Below the pieces are notes generated by a model, which searched no databases, was not told the origin of the DNA, and saw nothing but the letters and a program-made list of their open reading frames with translations. The translations under genes were made by a program, and so were the position numbers. From NCBI RefSeq assembly GCF_002835825.1, contig NZ_PIZH01000021.1:1-12259 (forward strand): a DNA stretch of 12,259 nt, read 5' to 3'. Below are positions 1-5,695 of the stretch, piece after piece. Each line of letters begins with the position of its first letter. Position 1 is the stretch's first letter. Source of the stretch: Methanoregula sp. GTDB lineage: Archaea > Halobacteriota > Methanomicrobia > Methanomicrobiales > Methanospirillaceae.

Positions 1-101
1 CTCCCCAGGTAATCGGTTCCGGGGACGAAATTCCTGAACGCTCAAGCGATCAGTATCGTGCTGATCTGATGCGAAACATTCGCTTAAAGGAAAAAGGTTG
101 A
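1..101 (+). CDS. C-terminal end of an unidentified protein (5' partial)
   Basis: The frame beginning at base 3 is open from the window edge to a TGA at 99-101 and gives 32 C-terminal residues. They start PQVIGSGDEIPERSSDQYRA and end in a charged helix-like stretch, DLMRNIRLKEKG. The other two plus frames hit stops within the first 36 bases. The charged, soluble composition looks like a genuine protein tail. It also places the next small gene 25 nt downstream on the same strand, as in an operon. The family cannot be told from so short a piece, and the start lies outside the window. Confidence 0.5.
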   Translation, partial: PQVIGSGDEIPERSSDQYRADLMRNIRLKEKG

Positions 102-126
102 TCTCATAGATTAAATGGAGGAAAAG

Positions 127-219
127 ATGAACCGGGAAGAGATCGTTGACTGTGTCCTCTTTGTTGGGGGGATAACCTCACTCATCATCCTCATGATATT
201 CATTTTCCGCTCTGCATGA
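127..219 (+). CDS. 30-aa single-pass membrane microprotein
   Basis: ATG at 127 is preceded by a perfect GGAGG at 117-121 with a 5-nt spacer. The ORF ends with TGA at 217-219. The protein starts MNREEIVDCVLFVGG and then runs through a strongly hydrophobic stretch rich in Leu, Ile, Met and Phe (about residues 10-27) to a short basic end, FRSA. The layout of acidic N-terminus, one membrane helix and Arg near the C-terminus is that of a single-span small membrane protein, probably with the N-terminus outside by the positive-inside rule. It lies 25 nt after the preceding stop and so is probably co-transcribed with that gene. It faces the LEA2 gene tail to tail. No family is recognised. Such microproteins often bind and tune a larger membrane complex, but no partner can be named here. 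Confidence 0.6.
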   Translation: MNREEIVDCVLFVGGITSLIILMIFIFRSA

Positions 220-262
220 GATATCGACAAAAGGCAATGTTCGTTACCAGATGAACCGGGTC

Positions 263-694
263 CTACTTCTTCCCCCCACCAGCCGCCTTCACGATCTGGT
301 CCATCGTCACGGGCAGCGTCTTCTCGAACGGCACGGACCAGTGAAAGAGGACGGCATCGATGACTGCCGCCCCCTTGATTGTGACCTGCACGGTGCCCTG
401 TGCCGCGAGCGCCGCGAGCGCCGCAAGGAGGATGGCGTTGTCCGACCTGACCGGGACCGTGATGAGCGTACTGTCGTTTGCCGGGATGGTCACCCGGCCG
501 GTATTTCCTGTCGCGATCTGCCGGACGGTAGCGCAGTCCCGGCACAGCACTTTAAAGGGGACTTCCTGCACCGTCACGCCAAGCGGGTTCCGGTTTTTTA
601 CCCGGATTGCTACTTTGAGTTCAAGAGAGGAGACCGAGAGCGAGCCGAGCTGTACGTCTTCGAGACTGACTTCCGGTTCGTGCAGGAAGGGCAT
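263..694 (-). CDS. LEA type 2 / WHy-domain protein
   Basis: This 143-residue protein matches the water-stress and hypersensitive-response (WHy, LEA_2) beta-sandwich family. The sign is the core around residues 18-50, alternating beta strands ending in AIRVKNRNPLGVTVQEVPFKV, in which the N-P pair between strands is typical. Later strands VTIPANDSTLITVPV and GTVQVTIKGAAVIDAV complete the fold, which fills nearly the whole protein. No signal peptide is visible, so it is probably cytoplasmic. Archaeal members are thought to protect proteins in desiccation or osmotic stress, but their targets are unknown. ATG at 694 has no Shine-Dalgarno, while a TATA-like TATTTAA (minus strand of 719-725) lies about 28 nt upstream, so a leaderless transcript is likely. 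The family call is firm; the physiological role is inference. Confidence 0.85.
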   Translation of the reverse strand: MPFLHEPEVSLEDVQLGSLSVSSLELKVAIRVKNRNPLGVTVQEVPFKVLCRDCATVRQIATGNTGRVTIPANDSTLITVPVRSDNAILLAALAALAAQGTVQVTIKGAAVIDAVLFHWSVPFEKTLPVTMDQIVKAAGGGKK

Positions 695-718
695 TGTTAG
701 AACATTGTCCCGAACCGG

Positions 719-725
719 TTAAATA
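719..725 (-). promoter_or_regulatory. TATA box of the LEA2/WHy gene
   Basis: On the minus strand the sequence reads GGGTATTTAACCGG, an AT-rich core in GC-rich surroundings. It is centred 28 nt before the ATG at 694, the spacing expected when an archaeal transcript starts at or next to the start codon. It shows that the LEA2 gene can be transcribed separately from the DUF3795 gene upstream. Confidence 0.55.
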
Positions 726-743
726 CCCTGTTCATCCGTTCTG

Positions 744-1046
744 TTATTTCCGGCTCCGGAGTTCGTTTTCCATTGCAGCGAGGGCGGCATTGGCCTCTGC
801 CTCGGTTATGCCCGGGGTATCCCGGATCCGGTCAAAGCGGCTGCACATCAGATCAGGGCACTTCCCGCAGTGCGGAAGCTTCCTCTCGTTGTTACAACAG
901 TCATAGATCGCACAGCGGTCAATGCCGATGAATGCCGTCCAGAAGGGGATCCCTTGTGTCTCCTTGCAACCTTTGCATTCCTTCCCGTGATGGTCGCAGT
1001 CGCTGCACGAATACCCGCATACTGTCTCAATCTTCTTCTTTGCCAT
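744..1046 (-). CDS. Cysteine-rich DUF3795 family protein
   Basis: From the ATG at 1046 this is a 100-residue cytoplasmic protein with 11 cysteines in the pattern of DUF3795. C10-x3-C14-x2-C17 is followed by C24-x2-C27, then C45, C50-C51, and C60-x2-C63-x4-C68. The segments CGYSCSDC, ECKGCK and CAIYDCC are characteristic. The clustered CxxC pairs suggest binding of zinc or an iron-sulfur cluster, but the family has no established reaction. A longer frame starts at 1073 (nine more residues, MQFRQGQVC). The shorter start is preferred because AGGTG lies just upstream of 1046 and a TATA-like CTTTATG (minus strand, around 1071-1077) would overlap the longer start. The C-terminus after residue 75 is a plain charged helix. 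Confidence 0.8.
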   Translation of the reverse strand: MAKKKIETVCGYSCSDCDHHGKECKGCKETQGIPFWTAFIGIDRCAIYDCCNNERKLPHCGKCPDLMCSRFDRIRDTPGITEAEANAALAAMENELRSRK

Positions 1047-1087
1047 ACACACCTGTCCCTGCCGAAACTGCATAAAGACGCTGGATA

Positions 1088-1113
1088 CGGAGTGTGAAAG
1101 TGCGGAGTGTGAA
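1088..1113. repeat. 11-bp tandem direct repeat, possible operator
   Basis: CGGAGTGTGAA occurs at 1088-1098 and again at 1103-1113, so the copies are 15 bp apart start to start. The pair lies just upstream (minus-strand sense) of the TATA-like box of the DUF3795 gene, in the 83-bp gap after the wHTH-TPR gene. The position suits a regulator site, but a local duplication without function would look the same. Confidence 0.35.
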
Positions 1114-1129
1114 TAGAGGACGCCCGGGC

Positions 1130-2758
1130 TTACAGGAACGTGAGCGGGTGGAGTTCCGCTTCCGCTCCCTTTCCGGATTTGATCCGTTTGATCAGCGCCA
1201 GTTCGGACTTCAGGCCGAGGTCCCTGCTGAGCCGCTCGGCCTGCTCCAGCTTGTCCGCGGTGACCGCGTATTTCTCCGGGCGCTCGTCTACTGCGGCATG
1301 ATAGAGCAGGGCCTCGGAAATGAAGGTCTGGACAATCCCGTGGTCAGACGAGATCTGGCAGTAGATCTCGAACGCGTTAGCGTACTTGTTGTCCAGGTTC
1401 TTTGGCAGGGGTTTGTCCAGCCTTAGGTGGGCGACCCGCGCCAGTTCGCACTCCCCGATAAGCCCTTGGGCGAACCAGTTGATGTTCCGGATCCGCTGGG
1501 CAGCTTCCTTTGCCTCCCCGTACAGCCGGGCCGCCTCGTCCACGAACCGGTCGCCGGCCTCCGGCGGGGAGAGGAATGCCCGCGCCCGGGCAAGCTCTGC
1601 CTGTTCGGGCAGCAGCCAGACATGGCCCCGGGGCATAGTCTCTCCGTAGATCTCCCCGGCCTTTGCATAGCTGGCCTCTGCCTTGTCCAGCTCTCCAAGG
1701 ATACGGTTGACGGAACCGGTCCTCCTGTGGATATCGGCCTCCAGTTCACGGATGTCCGCGTCCTTGCCGGATGGATCGGCCGTATGGCAGAGTTCGAGCG
1801 CTTTTCTGAACCGTGCGGGTGCATAGGGTGATGCAATGTCCCCGCAGACGAGTTCCACCTCGCCGGCGCCAAAGAGGCTCCGGGCCTTTGTGACGGGCCC
1901 GGAATCCCGGTCCTGGTACGCAGCGAGGAATGCCTCTTTTGCCCCGGCAAGGTCGTTGGTGTGAAGCAGGATATGGCCCTTCGAGATCGGGGCCTCTTCA
2001 AGGATTGCAGAGAGACCAAGGCCCAGCTCCTGTGCCCGTGCCACCCCGGTCTCGAATGCCTGGAGCGCAATCTCGTACTGGTCGAGGATATGGAAGAAAT
2101 CAGAGAACCAGAAGAAGAACCGTACCTCCCGTTCTTCATCGGGGGCGGTTGCGACCGACCGCAGGAAGTCGCGGGCGATGAGGCCCTCAAAGTCGCTGGG
2201 CGGGACCCTGCCCTCGTAAATATCCTCGTAGATCGCCTCCAGGTAATCGCCGATCGCAGCCTTGTTGCCAAGGATCTTCCGGAAAGCCTCGTACGCAGAA
2301 CCGATCTGGTGGCTCCGTTCGGTCCGCTCGCCAACCGCCGAGATGAACTTCGGGTGGGGCAGGGCTGACTCCCCGTGCGCGGACATCTGCGCAAGCTCGT
2401 GGAGGAGGATCGTGAGGTCGAGGAGCCCGGTCTTCGGGCCGTCCCGGCACTTGACCAGGATGTACTGGTTGAAGATCCAGGGCCGGCGGATGTAATAGTA
2501 GGGGTTCGTGCACTCGCTTCCCGCCTTTGCCAGGATCCCGCGTTCCGTTAAGAGTTCCAGGCGTTTCCGCATTGCGGACTTGGTGATAGTGCGGTCTTTG
2601 CCGCCATCCTCCCCGCCTTTGGGGGAATTGATAATATCCAGGATCTGCGCAAGGTGCAAGGGGCCGTCGTACAGGGCGAGCAGCGTTTCCCTGCCGGGAG
2701 CAGAAAGGGTGGTGTCGTCCTGCACCATCCGCTGGAAGGTTGCACGATCCGGGTACAT
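1130..2758 (-). CDS. Winged-helix-like/TPR-repeat protein, possible transcription regulator
   Basis: This 542-residue protein has two visible parts. Residues about 18-95 look like a winged helix: helices around ETLLALYDGPLHLAQILDII, then a basic recognition-like helix ITKSAMRKRLELLTERGIL, then a wing. From about 195 to 535 it is a chain of amphipathic helix pairs with TPR-like Ala/Gly/Leu spacing, for example YEIALQAFETGVARAQELG, AKEAFLAAYQDRD and ELDKAEASYAKAGEIYGETM. No membrane segment is seen. Such architecture fits a cytoplasmic DNA-binding regulator that senses a protein or peptide through its TPR superhelix. It is divergent from the STAS-GNAT-ATP-grasp-MFS operon with 178 bp between starts, so it is a good candidate regulator of that operon, though this is inferred from position only. 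The start at 2758 has no Shine-Dalgarno, but a TATA-like box lies 26-33 nt upstream, suggesting a leaderless mRNA. Long frames on both strands inside it are GC-driven shadows. Confidence 0.8.
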   Translation of the reverse strand: MYPDRATFQRMVQDDTTLSAPGRETLLALYDGPLHLAQILDIINSPKGGEDGGKDRTITKSAMRKRLELLTERGILAKAGSECTNPYYYIRRPWIFNQYILVKCRDGPKTGLLDLTILLHELAQMSAHGESALPHPKFISAVGERTERSHQIGSAYEAFRKILGNKAAIGDYLEAIYEDIYEGRVPPSDFEGLIARDFLRSVATAPDEEREVRFFFWFSDFFHILDQYEIALQAFETGVARAQELGLGLSAILEEAPISKGHILLHTNDLAGAKEAFLAAYQDRDSGPVTKARSLFGAGEVELVCGDIASPYAPARFRKALELCHTADPSGKDADIRELEADIHRRTGSVNRILGELDKAEASYAKAGEIYGETMPRGHVWLLPEQAELARARAFLSPPEAGDRFVDEAARLYGEAKEAAQRIRNINWFAQGLIGECELARVAHLRLDKPLPKNLDNKYANAFEIYCQISSDHGIVQTFISEALLYHAAVDERPEKYAVTADKLEQAERLSRDLGLKSELALIKRIKSGKGAEAELHPLTFL

Positions 2759-2783
2759 TCGTACAATACAAGGGAAACCGCGT

Positions 2784-2791
2784 CTTTAATG
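2784..2791 (-). promoter_or_regulatory. TATA box of the wHTH-TPR gene
   Basis: The minus strand reads CATTAAAG here, 26-33 nt before the ATG at 2758. No ribosome binding site lies between, so transcription probably begins at the start codon. The box is about 95 bp from the TATA box of the divergent STAS operon. Confidence 0.5.
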
Positions 2792-2843
2792 ATTCCGGTT
2801 CTCTCCCTGCCGGAAAGGGCCCCGGTCATTGGGGCATTCGGCC

Positions 2844-2892
2844 GGCTGGAAAATTTCCCTCCGGTTTTTTCCAACTTCCTGTGCTCTTTATA
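2844..2892 (+). promoter_or_regulatory. STAS-operon promoter with 38-bp element, copy A
   Basis: A 38-bp element at 2844-2881 begins GGCTGGAAAA and ends TTTCCAACTTCCTG. It is followed after 5 nt by the TATA box TTTATA at 2887-2892. Within it TGGAAA (2847-2852) and TTTCCA (2868-2873) form an inverted repeat with centres 21 bp apart, two helical turns, as expected for a dimeric regulator. The same element with the same spacing recurs at 6943-6991. Transcription should start near 2918, leaving a short leader with the GGAG at 2926-2929 in front of the STAS gene. The regulator is unknown; the adjacent wHTH-TPR protein is a candidate. Confidence 0.65.
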
Positions 2893-2936
2893 GCCTCATG
2901 GAAAACGGGAACATAACAAATGAAAGGAGTATCATC

Positions 2937-3275
2937 ATGGAGATTCACTGCACAAAGGCACCGGAGCTGACGATTGTCGCAATCACTGGCAAGCTCGATG
3001 CCAACACCATAGCCGACTTCCAGACGAGCTGTGCTGACCTGCCGGTGATGCCGACGGTCCTTGACCTGTCCCGGCTGGAGTACATGAGCAGCTCGGCACT
3101 CCGGGCGCTCCTGCAGCTGAAGCGGGATTTCTCAAAGCAGGGCGCCCCGGTCGTCATTGCCGGCAGCGACGGGCTTGTCGACAAGGTCCTGCGGGTGAGC
3201 GGATTCGAGCAGATTTTTGTCCTGTTCCCCTCGGTTGACGAGGCGGTCAGGGTCATGACCCGCGGGGGAGGCTGA
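2937..3275 (+). CDS. STAS-domain anti-sigma factor antagonist-like protein
   Basis: This 112-residue protein is a single STAS domain of the SpoIIAA/RsbV type. The strand ELTIVAITGKLDA is followed by the hallmark VLDLSRLEYMSSSALRALLQ and a closing region, APVVIAGSDGLVDKVLRVSG. In bacterial partner switches a serine after D in 'DSSG' is phosphorylated by an RsbW-like kinase. Here the stretch is S51-S52-S53-A54, so the acidic residue and the glycine are replaced, though S52 aligns with the phospho-site. Archaea have no sigma factors, so the partner must be something else. ATG at 2937 is chosen over an in-frame upstream start at 2829 because GGAG at 2926-2929 is well spaced, and the longer version would run through the promoter. 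It is the first gene of the operon; the stop is 2 nt before the GNAT start. Confidence 0.88.
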   Translation: MEIHCTKAPELTIVAITGKLDANTIADFQTSCADLPVMPTVLDLSRLEYMSSSALRALLQLKRDFSKQGAPVVIAGSDGLVDKVLRVSGFEQIFVLFPSVDEAVRVMTRGGG

Positions 3276-3277
3276 TC

Positions 3278-4327
3278 ATGCAGGCCTGTGCACAGCAGAC
3301 GAACCCCATCCTGGTCGTGGCGGAGGCAGAGATCCGCCGCATGCAGCCGGAGGATGCACCGGGTGTTGCACGCCTGATGCAGGATGTGTACGGCAACACC
3401 TATCCCAAGAAATACGTCTACGATCCGGTACAACTGCGGGAGAAGAACGCGAAAGGCGAGGTCTTATCGGTTGTAGCAGCAGGCCCAAAGGGAATGGTCA
3501 TCGGCTATGCAGCACTCTCTGCCTATTATGGCTACCCGGAGATCGGGCTGCTCGGGTCGATGGCTGTAACCCCCTCCTGCCGCGGCCGGGGCCTTGGAGG
3601 GAAGATCCTCCGGCACCTGATTGCCTGCAGCGAAGGCACGGGGTTCCGGGCCCTGACGGGCGGAGCATTCACGGCCCATTCCCACTCCCAGCGGGCTATG
3701 GAGCACGAGGGCTTTTCCCCCAGCGTGATCCTTCTCGGGTCGCAGCCGCAGGAGATCTCGTTCCGGCAGCTCACCGGGACCTTAAGCCAGCGGGAGAGCG
3801 TGGTGTTCTATACCAAGGCGCTTCTCGAAGGGGAGTTCGCCTTCCAGTACCTTCCCGAGATCCACCGGAAGACCATCCGCGAGATCAGCGGGAAACTCGG
3901 TATCCGTATCAGTGCCGACGGGTCCGGAAACCCCGGCCGGGCACCAACGATTGTCGAGCACACCATCAATCCCGATACCGGTGCCGGCCTGATCTGGATC
4001 CGGAGGGCAGGGCCCGATTATCGTGAAGCAGTCATTGACACTGCCCGGCAGCTCCGTGCCCGGGGGGCACAGGTAATGCGGATGCATGTGGACCTCAATG
4101 ACCCGGGGGCGAATGCCGTTGTATCGGCAGCAGAAGAGGCCGGGTTCATCTTCGCCGGCATCCTGCCCGGGGAACAGGGATATATCCTCATCCTGCAGCA
4201 CCTGCAGGACATCACTATCGATCTCCACAAGATCCACACGGGAGGAAATGCCTGCAGCGAACGGCTCCTCTCCTATATCGGGGCACAGATGAAGGAACGC
4301 GAAGAGGGGGCCGGATCAGGCTCCTGA
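3278..4327 (+). CDS. Two-part GNAT family N-acetyltransferase
   Basis: This 349-residue protein begins with a GNAT domain (about residues 17-150). The acetyl-CoA pyrophosphate-binding motif is clear: strand IGLLGSMAVTPS followed by C101-R-G-R-G-L-G-G-K. The strand/helix around HSHSQRAMEHEGF resembles motif B. The second half (about 225-310) ends in a GNAT-like tail, DPGANAVVSAAEEAGFIFAG, without a clear second CoA-binding motif, so it may be a degenerate repeat. From memory, the N-terminal half including the GSQPQEISF and QRESVVFYTK region resembles acetyltransferase domains fused to RsbW-like ATPases in bacteria; here no such ATPase is attached. GGGGGAGG at 3264-3271 places ATG 3278 well, 2 nt after the STAS stop, so translation is probably coupled. 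The substrate is unknown. In this operon it could modify the ligase product or a building block. Confidence 0.82.
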   Translation: MQACAQQTNPILVVAEAEIRRMQPEDAPGVARLMQDVYGNTYPKKYVYDPVQLREKNAKGEVLSVVAAGPKGMVIGYAALSAYYGYPEIGLLGSMAVTPSCRGRGLGGKILRHLIACSEGTGFRALTGGAFTAHSHSQRAMEHEGFSPSVILLGSQPQEISFRQLTGTLSQRESVVFYTKALLEGEFAFQYLPEIHRKTIREISGKLGIRISADGSGNPGRAPTIVEHTINPDTGAGLIWIRRAGPDYREAVIDTARQLRARGAQVMRMHVDLNDPGANAVVSAAEEAGFIFAGILPGEQGYILILQHLQDITIDLHKIHTGGNACSERLLSYIGAQMKEREEGAGSGS

Positions 4328-4348
4328 ACAACCATCGGAGGAATAATC

Positions 4349-5647
4349 ATGGTCACAAAAGACAGGAGACAAAAAGCAGTTGTCCTGGTGGACGGGTTTG
4401 CAACATCCGGCAGGGTGCTGGCATCCCGGTTCCTGATGCAGGGGATCCCCTGCATCGAGGTGCTCAGTCATGAGGCCTTTCCTGAAAAATATCTGAAAAA
4501 GAACCATGCAGAAGATTACCTTGAGGACCCGCTGTTCACCGACAAGATCGTGTTCCGCGGGGCCATGGATGCCGTTGTCCGCCAGCTGGACCGGTATGCG
4601 GTCATCGGGATCATCCCGGGCAGCGAGATGGGAGTCCCGTTTGCAGACGCGCTGAGCGAGCGGATGGGGCTCTTCTCGAACGGGACGGCGCGGTCTCTTG
4701 CCCGGCGCAACAAGTTCCGGATGCAGTGTGCGCTCCAGGATGCGGGAGTCAGGACAAAGCAGTTCATCTGTACAAGGGACGAGGACGAGCTCATCGCCTG
4801 GTTCCGGGCCGGGAAATTTGCCGAGGTCGTTATCAAGCCCATGAGCAGCGCTTCCACGGAAGGTGTCACGTTCTGCTCGACTGAGGAGGAGATCCTTGCA
4901 GCGTTCCGGGACCTTATTGGCACAACCAACCACCTGGGGGACAAGAACACCGAGGTCCTTGCCGAGGAGCGGCTGATAGGGACGGAGTTCGGGGTGAACA
5001 CGGTATCATGGAACGGGAAGCACCGCCTTGCCGAGCTCTGGCAGTACAAAAAGGTCAAAGTCGAGGGTGTCGGGAACGTGTACGACTGCACCCGGCTCCA
5101 TGACTGGCCTGAGGGAGAGCTGATGGAGCTGGTCCGGTATGCCTTCTCTGTCCTCGATGCCCTCGGGATCCGGTACGGCGCTGCCCACACGGAAATCATG
5201 CTCACGGAGAAGGGCCCGCTCTTAATCGAGTCCGGGGCCCGCATCATGGGCGGGACGATCCCTCCCGATCTCATCCTCAGTTGCGCCGGCCAGTGCCAGG
5301 TTGACCTGGTGGTTGCGGCCTACAGCGATCCGAAGAAATTCCTGGAGTCCGTCGACAAGCCGTACCACCTGAAGCGCCACATGATCAGAAAGCACCTGAT
5401 CGCCCAGCACGAGGGGACACCCGAAGGCGAGATCGCGGCCATCGAGATGCTGGCCCGGCTGAAGAGCTGTGCACAGGGGGATTTCGTCAACCTCATCAGT
5501 GACTGGCACGTGAACCGGACCGTCGACATGATGACGAGCCCGGCAAAGGTCTTCCTCATCCACAAGGACCCCCGGGTCATCCTCGAAGACTACCGGAGCA
5601 TCCGCAACTTCGAGACCTACCAGGAGAACGCACTCTTCAGTATCTGA
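4349..5647 (+). CDS. ATP-grasp carboxylate-amine ligase, amino-acid-ligase-like
   Basis: This 432-residue enzyme has the ATP-grasp layout: an N-terminal pre-ATP domain (1-115), a central ATP-binding domain with VVIKPMSSASTEG (K163 and a Ser/Gly-rich loop), a VLAEERLIGTEFGV strand (E206/E207 at the adenine site), and the C-terminal metal-binding part AHTEIMLTEKGPLLIESGAR (E282, E294, R298). The last motif resembles L-amino-acid ligases of the BacD/YwfE and dapdiamide-synthase kind. These activate a carboxylate as acyl-phosphate and join it to an amine; biotin carboxylases and PurK-like enzymes share the fold but read differently here. Where most members have E-x-N-x-R, this one has E-S-G-A-R. 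The C-terminal 100 residues are a family-specific extension. GGAGG at 4337-4341 supports the start, 21 nt after the GNAT gene. Together with the next-door exporter, a dipeptide or amino-acid conjugate is the most natural product; the substrates are not known. Confidence 0.85.
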   Translation: MVTKDRRQKAVVLVDGFATSGRVLASRFLMQGIPCIEVLSHEAFPEKYLKKNHAEDYLEDPLFTDKIVFRGAMDAVVRQLDRYAVIGIIPGSEMGVPFADALSERMGLFSNGTARSLARRNKFRMQCALQDAGVRTKQFICTRDEDELIAWFRAGKFAEVVIKPMSSASTEGVTFCSTEEEILAAFRDLIGTTNHLGDKNTEVLAEERLIGTEFGVNTVSWNGKHRLAELWQYKKVKVEGVGNVYDCTRLHDWPEGELMELVRYAFSVLDALGIRYGAAHTEIMLTEKGPLLIESGARIMGGTIPPDLILSCAGQCQVDLVVAAYSDPKKFLESVDKPYHLKRHMIRKHLIAQHEGTPEGEIAAIEMLARLKSCAQGDFVNLISDWHVNRTVDMMTSPAKVFLIHKDPRVILEDYRSIRNFETYQENALFSI

Positions 5648-5668
5648 AGAAGGTAAAATTAAGGAAGG

Positions 5669-5674
5669 TATAAT
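5669..5674 (+). promoter_or_regulatory. Possible internal TATA box before the MFS gene
   Basis: TATAAT stands 22-27 nt before the MFS start codon, in the only sizeable gap (48 nt) of the operon. The sequence next to the ATG has no clear Shine-Dalgarno, so an extra leaderless transcript of the exporter alone is plausible. The purine-rich stretch at 5661-5668 is too far from the ATG to serve as a ribosome site. Confidence 0.35.
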
Positions 5675-5695
5675 CCCCTCCGGTCGTGATCAACC

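Noticed and set aside
1423..2394. 323-residue minus-strand ORF inside the wHTH-TPR gene
   Set aside because: It lies in another frame of the same strand, is dominated by Arg, Ser, Pro and Trp from GC-rich out-of-frame codons, and has no promoter or ribosome site. The 542-residue frame shows recognisable domains.
4516..5274. 252-residue minus-strand ORF opposite the ATP-grasp gene
   Set aside because: Antisense shadow of a well-supported enzyme gene; Ser/Arg-rich composition without any domain.
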